Positions 1 to 11,869 of a DNA stretch of 64,000 bases are shown piece by piece. Source of the DNA: Hydractinia symbiolongicarpus (lineage: Eukaryota > Cnidaria > Hydrozoa > Anthoathecata > Hydractiniidae). The position numbers were made by a program, and so were the translations under genes. A model generated the notes under the pieces. It had not been told where the DNA came from. It ran no database searches and was given only the letters and a program-made list of their open reading frames with translations. Location of the stretch: positions 11,197,501 to 11,261,500 of the forward strand of contig NC_079881.1 of the NCBI RefSeq assembly GCF_029227915.1. The letters run 5' to 3'. Position 1 is the stretch's first letter. Every line of letters begins with the position of its first letter.

Positions 1-689
1 AATATTTTGTGATACTTTGGGCGAGTTCAAGAAAGATTTTCAAGGAAATAATGCACTCAACGAGAACTGATAATTAGCCAGTAACAGAATAGTTAGCCAT
101 TTTCAATGGCACCATACCTTTATTGTTCACCTAATAAAAAATAATTCTTACCTGATAAAATACACGATTTTAAAAAAGGTGCTTAGCTCCCCAGCTACAT
201 CAATAAAACTACTACCACCAAACCAAAGAGACCAGCAAGTGGCAAGGGGGCGACCAACAAAATGTAAGCACTTTTAGTCATGGCCGTACACAAAATGTTC
301 TGGCTACACGAAGAGTACACAATCTCTGTTCGGATTAGTTATTAATTTGACATTGATTAAAATAAAGCATCTTCATTGGCTTTTGAAAATATGGACATTT
401 TTCGAGGTTTTAGCCTGGACACAAACTTAGCAGCGTCCAGGCTCTGTGCTGTCTCTAGATATATATTTATCTTTCATCAGGCGATTTTAAAGATTCCGCC
501 CCGCGTGGCGGCGACGGAAATCAATAATGATTAAAGTTTTTCAATTCTACATTTTTTTACATCAGTTTCCTATTCAAGTGTTATATTTTCGCATTGTTAG
601 TAAAAGCAAGGCTTATAGATGTCTCTGTTAACAAAATGAAATAACAAAATAGAAAGTGTATTATTTATTTTTGTATTTATTTATTTTAG

Positions 690-2421
690 AATCTATCTCA
701 GCAAAGAAATTCATCTTATTGCATCTAAATGCGACCAAGGTAATTAAAAACAGAGCTAAAAAAATGTCATAATATAAATTTTGTTTTGATAGTTCATTCT
801 GATTTGTACTTATCCTGTTTTCTTTTTCAGAGCGGTGACAGTCCCGATACTCCTTAAAATAACATTTTCGTCCTTTAAGCTTACCCTGTTTCCGTTTGGA
901 TTTACTATTAATTCGCCATATGTCTGCTATCGCTTTAACACTCCGTTTTTAGCTGATTTAAACAACACGTCAATAAAATATTATCAAGCTAATTTATTTC
1001 AAATGGATCTCAGGAAAATTAAAGAAAGTTAATGCCATGTAATGAGGCTTAGGAACCTAACATCTTTTCTACCTCAACTCATTTTTTTATTTAAAGCTCT
1101 TTAAATGTGACATTATGATTCGTCACAACTTCTCATCCAATTTTCCGGCAATAGTACATCTTTGAAATTGCCAGGCTGCAAAAAGTCTCCAGGCTAAAAA
1201 AGCTACTTTTTTACAGAATCAAAGTTTGATGAAAATATCACAGGTAGTTAACATCCCTGAGTAATTTTTTTCCTATTTTACAGGTTGGTTTAACAATAAA
1301 CGTCCAGGTGAATGGTTATGACACAGGGAGTCTTCACTTTAACACAATCAAGTTGTTAGGAGCGGGAAAATTAGAAATACGAGATGTAAAAGTGAATGGA
1401 AAAAATACAAAAGCGTCTGTTTCAAAACCAAAGAATGATGTAAGTGCGAAAATATTTTTACGACAATCGACTGTCATTTAAAGGTTTTTTTTGTTTACAA
1501 AACACGATTTTCAGAGTTCTTTCTGCGAAGCATTAATGTTTAATGTGGCGCTCAGGTAAGTTGCCGTCACTTTCCTAATCACCTCGACCACAGAGTTAAC
1601 AATTTTTTCTTCTTCAACAAGTGGTGCAAAATTTGATAAATTAAATCATATTTTTGATTTGGTTTGATCATAGAGATAGATATCTCTATGGTTTGATCAC
1701 CTTTCTCACACTGTCGCCTTTCACAGAAGTTAGCTAGGTTAGCTGCCTGGCTTAGTTTATCCATTTGTGACGTGGATGTATTGCTCAGTGTATTGAACAC
1801 TATATCATAGTCTATAGAAGAAAGTTTTTCTTCTATAGACTATGTGTATATAGACGCCATTAAGTCCCTTAAAATTTCTTCTAAGTTAATTATGCAAAAA
1901 GTTTGGATTTTTCATGCTAGAACAAATAATATCTGACAAAATCCTGAAGCTTCAAACACAAAAATGATGCACGAAACACGAGAACATCACTTTCATCATA
2001 TTTTCAGCAGAACAGAGTCGGACGAGCGCAACAAATCTATGATTTTATTGTTAATAAAAACAAAACAGAATTTAAATAGATATCAGTGCCTTTTCTATCT
2101 TTCTACCATGCCAGTTAACAGGTTGAAATATTGCATATGCATGACAACTTCTCCGTGAAACGAAGCTTTCTATGATCCTTTGTACTAAAGGATCGTCAAA
2201 TATGTAAAAACGTAAGTTAATTTAGAAAACTGGTCAATTTACCCAAAAAATATTTCCTTCTTTTGTAGATCACAGAGATCACTAACCTGAATCTACCAAT
2301 CAAAGAATCTCACAAGATCACATGGTCAGTTGTGGAAAGCAAAAGCGATTCGAGAGAGATACAGTCGTCAATGCTATTTGTGTTAGCAGCGATGTTAACA
2401 TTGTTTATATGCTTGTCTTGA
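690..2421 (+). CDS. C-terminal part of a GH31-type alpha-glucosidase gene (3 exons, 5' end outside recognised region)
   Basis: Three exons join in phase: 690-739, 1284-1439 and 2269-2421 (TGA at 2419-2421), each bounded by AG/GT. The first begins with two bases of a split codon, so the gene continues upstream; I did not find the previous exon in 1-689. The product reads ...SISAKKFILLHLNATK, then VGLTINVQVNGYDTGSLHF..., then ITEITNLNLPIKESHKITW.... Order and spacing fit the distal beta-sandwich of family 31 alpha-glucosidases (Glu-Ser after the DDG stretch, a beta-rich block with V.VNG, then a short ending with TW). Catalytic residues are upstream and not seen. After a polar Ser/Asp/Lys stretch the protein ends in 17 mostly hydrophobic residues (LFVLAAMLTLFICLS), like a GPI signal or tail anchor. 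An AATAAA lies at 2492-2497. The family call is from remembered resemblance, moderately sure; the exon joins are stronger. Confidence 0.6.
1806..1844. repeat. Perfect 18-bp inverted repeat with 3-nt loop
   Basis: Arms 1806-1823 and 1827-1844 are exact reverse complements with GTT between. It sits in the intron before the last GH31-like exon. A second short palindrome (CATAGAGATA/TATCTCTATG) lies near 1670-1690. A hairpin in the RNA or the remains of a fold-back element are possible. Confidence 0.7.
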
Positions 2422-2491
2422 AAAGTTTATATCACTTTTGAAACACTATGATATGAAACAATTGCATTGTAATACATGAAGTCTTGATTTT

Positions 2492-2497
2492 AATAAA
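2492..2497 (+). terminator. Polyadenylation signal AATAAA for the GH31-like gene
   Basis: AATAAA lies about 70 bases after the TGA at 2421 on the same strand, a usual distance for a short 3' UTR. The motif is frequent by chance in AT-rich DNA, so only its position supports it. Confidence 0.4.
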
Positions 2498-5361
2498 TAT
2501 TGGAAGAGAAGCAATCATGGCCATCACAATAGGACTAGTTTTGTTGGAAAAGAGGACTAGGTACTAGAAATATTTTAAAATAACCTGAGTTTGATATTAA
2601 ATCTGTGATTTTTTAAGGCAATTTTTTAGCCATTTAAGTATCAGGTCAAAAGTTAAGTCAAAAGTTTTTTTAAAAATTCTTGTAGTTTAATACATAGTGA
2701 TTTTAAAGCCGAAATTATCTTAGCCGTACTGACGATAATCGACGATTTGTCTTAGAACGTATAGTGTCAATCATGGGTGGGAGTTGCAGGAAAAAAAGTT
2801 CGACAATAAGAATACGAGCAAAAGTGATATAATGTTATTTTTTCGGTAAATAAAGTTCGTCGCGGATTTTTTAAAGTATCATGTATGTTTTTGAAATAAA
2901 AAGAATATTGACAGAAATTGCCCCTCGTTTTGGAGTCATGAGTCAACCCTTTTTCTTCTTTGTTTTTTTTCCGGCTTCTTCAGTCCGCAAAATGTAACCC
3001 TTTTTATTCATAGCCTTGTTAAACGCTGGAAATTGTTTCTTTTTATGCATTATAAGTGAAACAACAATATATTTTTTATGAGAAATAATAATTGGTGGAC
3101 TTTTTAGGAGCAAAACAATTCTTCTTGATGAAAACATAACAGACAAAATGGAACAGTCATTATATATTTTAGGTCACACATTGTTTTTATGGATATCGAC
3201 AGGCTGTGATATTCCTTACCCGGTATTATTTGGTGCATTTAAAACTTGGAGAGTTACTGTTCTTGTTTTTTTTAAATATGAGTTCTTTACTGCATAGTGC
3301 CATCCGAGAAAAATCTTTTTCATAAAATGACCAAACAACGAGTCCAAAAATTCCAATCTACAAAAACAAAGCATTTTAGTATATTTCATAGGGCCCGCTG
3401 CTTAAGGTTTTTTCTGATTATTAAAACTAGTAGTATCCACGGGATCGCCGGTCCTCAGACTTCACCTGTCGTACGCACTTTCCTGCTTCGCTTTTTCGTG
3501 CTTCCTTGCCCGCATGTTAGCTCTAATTATTGAAATTTGCTTTGACGGAGGTTACTACAATAATTATAGGTGCGATTATAATGCGGTTAAGGGGGGAGGG
3601 GGTTCAATAACAATCCCTCCCCCCTTGGTTTTTAAAAACTTGCAGAAAGATGACAAAAATATAAGCTGCCACTTTAAACAAGCAAACATTAACATAAAGA
3701 CTACCTCGTTACAACATGTACAATCTAAATCTGTTAGAATTAACCCCCCTTAATAATACATAGAGTAAAAAGACACTTCCAAAAGTGTATAAAAATATAC
3801 TTCATATACTTTATAAAATATCCTTGATGCGACTAGGTAGCTAATATTCTGGAGTAAAATCTCGAGGAAAATCAAGTACTTAGCAGTTCAAGAGATCTGT
3901 CTGTGTCTGCACCACTGCATATAAAGATATAGCTCTGTCAAGAGAATTTTTGTCAAGAGCAAGAATCTCTCTGTCTCTAACAATATCAATAACTGTCTGC
4001 GGAGGTTCTCGTCTTCCCTCCTTCCCAATCCTTCCTCTGGTCTCAATGCTGAAAGTGAGTGGCAGCACCTTCCAAAATCTCCGACATTAAGATATAGGAA
4101 AATAAGATGCTTAATAATTACCCATTAAAGCGTGTTAAGCCCAACGCCATGGTGCGGGGAGCGTCAAGAATGAAATCGGTTTCATCTACTTGATTACAAG
4201 TAGATTAAGCCTGTTCTCTGTCTTCGGTATTCGACAAATCACTTATTTAACGAGAACTAATAATTTGGAAACAATATATTTATAACCACAAAAACCTTGT
4301 AAAAAAAAGAACCAAAACATTTAACATGGCGGTCTTATTGTGTAAAGTTGAATATATTCATTTTGATTCTTTTCATTCTTTGACTGTCTTCTTTTGCAGT
4401 CTGGTATTAACCTTGTGTTTAAGAGCGATCTTATTCCAGATTTGAGATACGAGACACAGATCATACAAAGAAGATTACTCCTCGTTTTAGTAAAATCACA
4501 TGTGTGAAAATTGCTTTCGTCAGCAAAAACATTTTATTTTCTATTTTTTTTTTACTAGATGTTCATAATAAGGGGTCTAAAATAAGGCTGCGCAACCTTT
4601 TTTAACAGACATACGGTGGATCGGCAGGGGGCGATCAGTCGGTAAGCTAGACTAACTAAAAAATAACTTTTGAACCTGCCATTGGGAATAAAGCATTGTT
4701 ATATGTTTTTTTTCTAATCAACGATCAAGGTGAAATTCTTAAAAATTTTTTTTTGTTTAACATTTTCTTTTCGAGTTTTTCTTTTCTATCAATTTCAGTT
4801 TATTAGCTAATTCTTGTTTCTTTTTTAAGAAAGCGATACATGCGACTTGAAAAATGTATATTAATTCATACGTTAACGAATTGCCTTATTTGGTTGTTTG
4901 TAATGAAAGATCGTTAAACAATAAAAGAGCCTTAGTTTATATCGAAAATGATAGTTATTAGATTTAACTTAAAATGAAACTGCAACATTTCTAAAATGAA
5001 AGTTGTAAAGTTATTAAAATCAAGCTTTAGTAAAACACGCTATCCTTTCTTCTATGCAACGAGTTCAATACTTTATTAAGAGCAAAGATGATCCCGAATA
5101 TTATCCATTCATGTTCTGAGGATATAATTTGCTTAGCTATTTTCTGTTGGAAGTTATCATACATACACTGTGTGCGTCCATTTTTAACCCTATCCAAGCA
5201 AGCCGTTCTAGGGGCTCTGAAAAATTGGAGAGATTTCACCACGTTAGTAAAAAGAGCGAAAGGGCGAAAAATACAAGGGAATAAAAACCATCATGTAACC
5301 AAAATTGTATCGATGCATCAATATCAATGTTAGTGACTATTTCAAATTTATATTAGTGTCC
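2498..5361. other. Intergenic stretch, no firm gene
   Basis: AT-rich. A G-rich/C-rich inverted repeat lies at about 3588-3628 (arms AAGGGGGGAGGG and its complement). At 3887-4054 there is a locally GC-richer open segment, listed separately. At 4403-4507 a splice-acceptor-like TTTTGCAG precedes about 35 open codons and a stop; without a partner exon I do not call it. Nothing else recognised. Confidence 0.5.
3880..4068 (-). other. Coding-like segment of uncertain strand, unidentified
   Basis: This 190-bp patch is clearly richer in G+C than its surroundings and open on both strands. On the - strand it reads a charged, protein-like 62 aa piece (for example RDREILALDKNSLDRAISLY) ending in a stop. 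On the + strand it is flanked by an acceptor-like CAG at 3884-3886 and a GTGAGT at 4055, giving 56 open codons. The - reading looks more like a globular protein. It may be an exon of an unseen gene or a fragment of an old element. I do not recognise it. Confidence 0.25.
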
Positions 5362-6312
5362 TTACACTTTCGTCTGTGGTGCGGGACACGCAGTACTTCC
5401 GTTTCCGGGCATATCAGAATGTATTTTGGAATTCCACGTCTGGTATAAGTAACGCCTTATTGTGTTATTTCTCCATATTAGTATAACTGTGCTTGTAACA
5501 GAATTCATACACATTGACATGTCCATCATGTATGCAATTGCTGTCACCACGCTGTTGCTTATATCAGTCCTGGCAAAAATAGTCAAGTAAAACCGTAAAA
5601 CAAGATGTACAAAATACCAAGAATATTGCGAAAAAAGAACCAATAGTATTGTTTTCATTACTGTATTTCCGTATTGCGATTGGCCAGACAGCGATTGACT
5701 TTTGCGACTGTTTCTCTTCACAACTACAAGCAAGTGACAATACAATATCGGAATGAGAATAACCAAAGCAAATCCAAGTACAAGCGTTACGTAAATCGGT
5801 GCTGTTGCATCGAAGTATTTTCTTGATGATTTGTGTAAAAAGAAATTCAACATATCGGGTACAGTAAAAAATATAACGCATGTTACAACAACCAAAGCTA
5901 AGTATTTCAGCTTTAGATGAACCTCGTACACTATGATAAAGTATCTATCCAATGCTATGGCAATTGTTAAACAGCACGAGCCTAAGGTTGGAATATATTT
6001 CACGATCTGCAATAAAGCGCACACTCCATCGGATGTGACAGCCCATGCAAACGCCATTCCACAGGGTATGGTTACCGCACCCACCATCAAATCTGATAAA
6101 GACATTGTAAAAAATAACTTGCTTGATTTTTTACGTGTCTCCTTTGTTTTCCACGCTGCAAACAAATACATCGTATTAACTGAAATAATTGATACAATAA
6201 GTATTACATAGGGGGTAACTTTAAGGAATATGTCTCCCGTCCCTTTTAATGCTGCAATCTTTCTGAAAGTCAAGCAATTGTGGTACACTGGAGTCATACT
6301 GTCGTTTGTCAT
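5362..6312 (-). CDS. Class A (rhodopsin-like) G protein-coupled receptor, single exon, 316 aa
   Basis: An intact intronless ORF with seven hydrophobic segments at about residues 30-51, 66-90, 98-122, 135-155, 170-195, 220-245 and 253-280. Helix 2 carries SLSDLMVG, the class A Leu...Asp signature; helix 3 has the Cys (DGVCALL) and ends in LDRYFIIVY with a canonical DRY. Helix 5 has a proline stretch (LIPILYCHL). Helix 7 lacks NPxxY: the equivalent is MNSVTSTVILIW. The second extracellular loop shows no Cys, so the usual helix 3-loop 2 disulphide is probably absent. It should sit in the plasma membrane and couple to a G protein. The ligand cannot be told. Single-exon class A receptors of this size are common in cnidarian expansions. 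Receptor class is certain; subfamily unknown. Confidence 0.88.
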   Translation of the reverse strand: MTNDSMTPVYHNCLTFRKIAALKGTGDIFLKVTPYVILIVSIISVNTMYLFAAWKTKETRKKSSKLFFTMSLSDLMVGAVTIPCGMAFAWAVTSDGVCALLQIVKYIPTLGSCCLTIAIALDRYFIIVYEVHLKLKYLALVVVTCVIFFTVPDMLNFFLHKSSRKYFDATAPIYVTLVLGFALVILIPILYCHLLVVVKRNSRKSQSLSGQSQYGNTVMKTILLVLFSQYSWYFVHLVLRFYLTIFARTDISNSVVTAIAYMMDMSMCMNSVTSTVILIWRNNTIRRYLYQTWNSKIHSDMPGNGSTACPAPQTKV

Positions 6313-7980
6313 TTCAAACTCAAAATCTTCGCTCTTTATAATAATATCACTTTCATCAACTCGACTTTTTTTAATGGTTTTATTTCAGCTACGTTTGTTT
6401 TACTTGCACTTTTAAATTCTATGAATTCATAAAAATGGTTCTTGACGTCACAGATGAATTTAAGGCGGCGCCGTCAGCTTAAATTGGGACTGGCACTAGT
6501 CTTTTTCAGACTTAAGGCATGAGCGATTGAAATTTGTGTTTTGGTTTATATGATATCGCATCAACTGAGATGTTGATACGATATCCTATATCATATGATA
6601 TCATATAATGTTGGAAGCGCAAGTCAATTCTGTGAATTCAAAAAAAACTCTGTGACGTCTCCTCATGAATGAAGAGAATATAAAAGTAAGTAAAAACATA
6701 GATTAGCAGAAATAAACAATCGCATTTTTTATGTATAAATTTATATCTGATGAATCAACTAGTTCGATAAGAACTAATGATTTAAAAAATTAGAGCGAAG
6801 CATTCAACATCAGGGTTTTTGAATCGAAGCGAGATTGTAAAACGAAAGAGCAAACATTGTGATATCTTGTGTCGCAGGAATTTGATTCTTGAAGGGATCC
6901 AGGAGTAATGTTTATAGGATTTTTTTGAATTACATATTAGCTCGGTAAGAACATTTTATACCTTTTATGTTGTCAAGTTGCGAGTCAGTTAGCTAGCCAT
7001 TTACAAACTGGTTTGCCTTTGAAATATGGATCCATAAAAGTTTTATTTCTTGTTCAAGCAATAAAAGAATAAAAATTCTTTAGGGGTGGAGGGTGTCAAC
7101 TATTATCATGTGTTTGTCATGTTAAAAAAGGGTGTTTCCCTTTTCAGCAAATCAAAATAAGTTCATAAAAAGATAATAACTCCATTTGTGTATCGTAATT
7201 CTATCATTCAATTTTTTCAACCTATACGTATACCTACCTACAACCGTAGTTGTAGGTAGGTATAGCGCTCGATTTACAGTTAACCGTGAACTCTGGTTTT
7301 ACGTTTTTAATTACATGATGCATTTGCGTTATATCAGCCTGGTTTGTTGTCACGTGATATTGTTTATATTAAAATTTAGTCACACAGAGAGCATGATGTC
7401 AAAAGTGTGTGAAGAATTTTTACCGCAACACAGGAAAACATTGCAGATACGTTTTTATTGTGTTTCTAGTTTGGATGATTTTCGAAAATTAGAATAAAAT
7501 AAATATACATTTTATTTGCTGTATTTTTAAAAAGAAACAACAAAACATAGAAATATAAATCTTTGTTGTTTATTAGCGTATTTGCTTGTTTACATATGTT
7601 TATTTGTGTTAGGTTTAAAACAAAATCACGACTGGTTAAGGTGCTAGTCATTCTATTGAAGCGGGGGACTCTCCGGGGACAATGCCGCAGGGGTCAATTT
7701 ATGGGGAATGGCAATTCACCGAGAAAAGGGGGCGGGACTGTCCGAGGTTAATTCACCTAGTACCTCTTGCAACTTTTTCTAATAAAAGTTCATGATAAAT
7801 GTTGCATTTGAAGACCAGACCGATCACTATAAATCAATTTTACATGTTACAGCTATCATGACAAGAAAAAAAGTAGTGAATCCACCATATTGCGCCATAC
7901 CATATCAATTTGTTGTTGATTTTTGCGGTCAAATTTGGCGCCATCTGATCATAACAAATTCACCGTTTAAAATTTGGTAG
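6313..7980. other. Intergenic stretch with palindromes
   Basis: AT-rich with no gene recognised. Around 6548-6610 there are overlapping ATATGATATC-type inverted repeats. A perfect hairpin at 7229-7264 is listed separately. A short GC-richer patch at about 7660-7750 shows nothing identifiable. Confidence 0.5.
7229..7264. repeat. Perfect 16-bp inverted repeat with CGTA loop
   Basis: Arms 7229-7244 (TATACCTACCTACAAC) and 7249-7264 are exact reverse complements separated by CGTA. No flanking gene explains it. Could be the centre of a fold-back element, a cruciform site or a small RNA hairpin. Confidence 0.75.
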
Positions 7981-7983
7981 TAT

Positions 7984-8235
7984 GTATTGAGGATTTGCTC
8001 GTTTTGAGTAATCATTGACCGTATTCGCTCGTTTTGAATAATCATTGACCGTATTCATTCGTTTTGAGTAATCATTGAGCGGATTCGCTCGTTTTGAATA
8101 ATCATTGACCGTATTCATTCGTTTTGAGTAATCATTGAGCGGATTCGCTCGTCTTTTGGTAATCATTGAGCGGATTCGCTGGTTTTTTAGTAATCATCGA
8201 GCGGATTCGCTCGTTTTGAGTTTTTATTGACAGGA
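7984..8235. repeat. 30-bp minisatellite, about 8 units
   Basis: Units of 30 bp built on ATTCGCTCGTTTTGAGTAAT plus CATTGAGCGG follow each other with point changes; two forms (GAGCGG and GACCGT junctions) alternate, suggesting higher-order duplication of 60 bp. The last units at the right drift. Because 30 is a multiple of three, the - strand stays open for 68 codons as a decapeptide repeat (NDYSKRANPL type). A distant relative of the unit occurs at about 25465-25500. Confidence 0.85.
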
Positions 8236-11070
8236 TTGGGTAGTTTTGAGTCTTTATCTTATCTGGTTTTATATTAAGAGTTAAAGTAAGCACGTTTAAT
8301 AAAGATCGAAACTTGAATATAAATTACAAAGGAATGATAACTAAATTCTTATCAATACGAGCAGTGAACTTAAACAAAGTACAGGCAGCGTGAAGACTTG
8401 TGATAACTCTCAATCTTGAAATAAGCGTGCCGTTTAATGCCGTGGTCACACTAGTCACGCAATATTTAATTTTACAATTCAAACAATACTGTAGATGAGA
8501 CTCGCCAGAAGTTAAAATTTTGCGCTCCATCGCAAGCCATTCATTCGTGTCTCTCCTTCGAAGTGTCTCATGGTTAGAACAAACAACCTCTCAGAATTTA
8601 TGTTTCACTTTTTGATGAATAATGTCGGCACGGGGAGACTTCTCTCCACAAAACATCATATATGTGACGATTTTACAAGTAACTTTTCTAACCACCAACG
8701 TCAGATATTGTTTGAAAAATTACGTCACAAACATCACCGCAAAAAAAAGTTACAGTAACGTTGTTCTTGATGTTGTAAATTTGTATATCCGACGTTGCTG
8801 CAACATTTTTCTTTGGTAACTCGAAATCTCAACTTAAACGCAATGTCGCTGCAAGCTCGTGAGTTTGCTGGGCCTTTTTTAAAAATTTCTTTCGCTCATG
8901 TAACCAAATACTTCATGAAATTCAGATATCTTATCGTTTTAACTCCCTCAACCAGCAGATCAATTGAACTGATGCTGACGATCTCTGTAGGTGGATGGTA
9001 GTCTAACAGACCCATAACAGTACAAGATAAGCTGTCAGCAGAGACAATAGTTACTTTGGACAGTGACCTAATGACATCGCTATCAATGGTTAACGATAAA
9101 GATATTATTCTGATACAGTTCCTGTTAATGATGACGGCGATAATGAAGTTAATTGGATGGCTGGTCCACCCCCATCGCGTCTATATAAAGTAAAAGAAAT
9201 TTTGGATAAAATGGAGAGAGAGAAAGCACATCTTTTGAATTTCTTTTGAATAAGCTCGTTTTGTAAATGATCTTTCTTTTCTTAGAAAGTTTGAAACTTC
9301 AGCGGTTTATAGCGCCTCAATTATTTTTATTTATTTTTCACAGATCAAGCCTGAATTGAGGCATTCTGTGAACGTTCTCTGCACTGAGCCATTCTGTGAA
9401 CGTTTTCTGCACGGAGCTGATCAGTTAAAACCACTGATGACCTTCGACAAAATGGCGATTTTTAACTTTTTAAGTAAATCTAAAACAAGTGTTTTATTTT
9501 TGCACCACTATGTAGTTAGCATAGTAAGGTTTTGACCAATAAAAGATGTCGATCGTGGTAAGTTAAGCAGTAATACTAATCAGTTTTAAGCGTGGATAAC
9601 TTGCGCCGCGTGTTTGGGAGAGGTCAAATTTCATCATTTCTTCATCAAAAAGACGAGCTTATAATCCTTTTGAAATCAAAAAAACAATACAAAAATGTGA
9701 AAATTTGATGAGAAAAATTGGGCATATAACAAATAATTTTGTTACCAACTTTTCTTTTTTCTGATGGTTTAAGTTACCTTAGATTGACATGAATGTTCTT
9801 CCAAAAAACCAAGTTATTTATAGCTATGCCAACATTGTTTCTTGATTATGCAATATTTCCCTTATCAAATGATTTGGGTGTTGCTGAAGCAAAGAAGGGC
9901 CAATGAAACTTTTTAACAGTCTCGGAATTGTAGGACAGCAGAAGTTCTACGCTAAAATACAAAACGAGAAGCAGAAGATGGATGAAAACGCAAATGTTCG
10001 CCTACAGATTAATGCACCTAAATTGACCAAATTCAATGACCCTAATAAGGTTCAGGGCTTCACGCTTATTGAATTTAGCTAGAAGTAATAAGGTTTGTCT
10101 CCTATGCATTCAGGAAAATCTTATGGTTTGTGTGAGCATTGTGCAGCCTTTAAACTTTATAATGAGAATTTTGTTTTAAAAGCTTTGTATAATGACCCTG
10201 TCTTATTAAAAGTTCCCACTGATTTACATGAATTGTTGCACAGCGAGTTGTAAAGTTATATCGGAGTGTACAATAACGCATTTAGTGTTGCTTCTTATTC
10301 AACATACATTTGACCACCATCAAGCCGTGGTTCCCCTGTTTTAGAATACGTGGCGAGTCTGGTTGGAACTAAAACATGACCCATGAAAGGAAGCATGCAA
10401 CTGCAGTTAGAAAAAGACTTACTTACTTGGAATATTACTTTTACTGCTTTTAAAAGGCGGGAATTTTCTACCGTTTATTTAGCAGACAAATTGTTTTCAA
10501 AATCTTAAGTAGACGCCTTTATTATTGTTGAATACCAACGACTTGCAATTATTTGTCACAATCAAGACCAGATTCGAGTGAAGTTATACCGAGCACTTGT
10601 AAAATACCTCGAAAATGCGCTAATTGACGTAAACTACGGGCTGATAATATATTGCCTTGCGTTCAACCTTTTGTGGCTCACCACGTAACATGCATCACTT
10701 TACCTTCATGCAATGGCATTAATTTCAAAAATATTAAGAGCTATTCTCAAAAATCTGCGACATTTGGCAGTAGTCAAGATGGCAAAAATACAGTTTCAGA
10801 ATTCAATATTTTTTCGGATTTTTAAAAATTTAGTCTTTACCAAAGGAATTTCATGGTTAGCAGTACAAGATATTCGGATTTTTACATTTTCCATGCCATT
10901 ATTGAAAAGGACCGAATCAGTGTGTGCAGGCTACGTTACAAGGATACAAATCCCTTTTAATTTTCCAAAAATGGCCATGAACGAAAGTGTTTCTTATAGA
11001 AAATGTTTAGTGGTAAGGTTGTTTAAGTTGAAATTACATGCACTGAAATAAGATTTATTAAAAGATTATA
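8236..11070. other. Gene-poor stretch with possible decayed coding pieces
   Basis: A tandem pair of 28-bp units lies at 9362-9417. Around 9130-9250 (+) a frame reads DDGDNEVNWMAGPPPSRLYK and continues with a charged helix-like stretch to a stop. Around 10100-10250 (+) another reads SGKSYGLCEHCAAFKLYNEN and onward to a stop, with a possible C..C pair. They look like fragments of broken genes or transposons, but I do not recognise a family. The rest shows nothing identifiable. Confidence 0.35.
9362..9417. repeat. 28-bp tandem duplication
   Basis: Two copies, 9362-9389 and 9390-9417, beginning CATTCTGTGAACGTT and differing at two positions. No associated gene is seen. Confidence 0.8.
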
Positions 11071-11127
11071 GAAAGTTATGAGAAGTTATGAAAAGTTATG
11101 AGAGGTTATGAGAAGTTATGAGAAGTT
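11071..11127. repeat. 10-bp tandem repeat (AGAAGTTATG), about 5.5 units
   Basis: Consecutive copies of a GAAAGTTATG/AGAAGTTATG unit with single changes run from 11071 to 11127, about 160 bp left of the Helitron array. Confidence 0.85.
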
Positions 11128-11288
11128 TGCACATGTAGATTTCACTGAATTTGAGAATAGAGGCTTGCCACATGTTCATATAATTTTTGCATCTTCACAA
11201 TGGGTTTTAGTTACGGAATGCTATGATATTGACTCTTCGTTTTGTGCACAGATTCTGGGTTAGAACCAGGACGTTGAATTATATAATA

Positions 11289-11869
11289 CTAGTCGATAAA
11301 GCCCGTGGAAAAATCCACTAAAGCAGGATAAAAATTTTGATGTTAATGAGATATAAGAATTTAAAGATTTTGCTGACGTCAGCAATGGGCCCGTCAAAAC
11401 CGATAAATTTTTTTTAGAAATTTGTATACCTGTTGCCTCTATCGTAGAGATCTTGAAACGCTGATCAAGAAAATGTATAGGATTATGTACTTTTGACAAA
11501 CGGTTGCAGAGATATTAGGGTTTAAAGGTTTTTTGATGACGTCATCAACCCACCCATTCCGAAACGGATTTGGGGACCCAGGTTTGGGAAACTTACCCAA
11601 ATTGGTCCTAGGTGGTCCCTAGTTACCCACGCAGGAGATGACGTCAGTTATTTCCACCCGTTTCCAAGTTATTAAGCCTTAAATTTAAAAGTGCAATGCA
11701 ATGGCTTCACTAATCTTAATATACTTTCCTTTGACGTCAATATTGCTATAACGTCAAAGTTTGCTAATTTACAGAACAAATTTATAGGCGATGTTTTATA
11801 GACTTTATCAAAGAAATTTTATCCACTTTGCAAAAGTCACAGACAGAAGCTCCGTATTATTATAAGAGA
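11289..11869 (-). mobile_element. Non-autonomous Helitron, unit 1 of array
   Basis: On the - strand the unit starts TCTCTTATAATAATACGGAG and ends with a small hairpin (GTGGA-TTTT-TCCAC), 12 bases and then CTAG. The base after CTAG on the - strand is T, the expected Helitron target base. No Rep/helicase coding is present. It contains TGCTGACGTCAGCA at 11371-11384 and TTGATGACGTCATCAA at 11533-11548. It abuts unit 2 directly at 11869/11870. Confidence 0.8.

Noticed and set aside
835-1032. 65-codon ORF next to the GH31-like exons
   Set aside because: It lies in the intron between exons 690-739 and 1284-1439, which join in phase without it, and its composition is not protein-like.
5564-6211. ORFs of 105 and 92 codons overlapping the first receptor
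   Set aside because: They are other-frame readings of the intact 316-aa receptor gene.
7960-8166. Neuropeptide-precursor-like decapeptide ORF
   Set aside because: No signal peptide, no Gly for amidation before KR, frame lost upstream; explained by a 30-bp minisatellite whose period is divisible by three.
10713-11051. 112-codon ORF left of the Helitron array
   Set aside because: Biased low-complexity composition, no family resemblance, no splice or promoter context.
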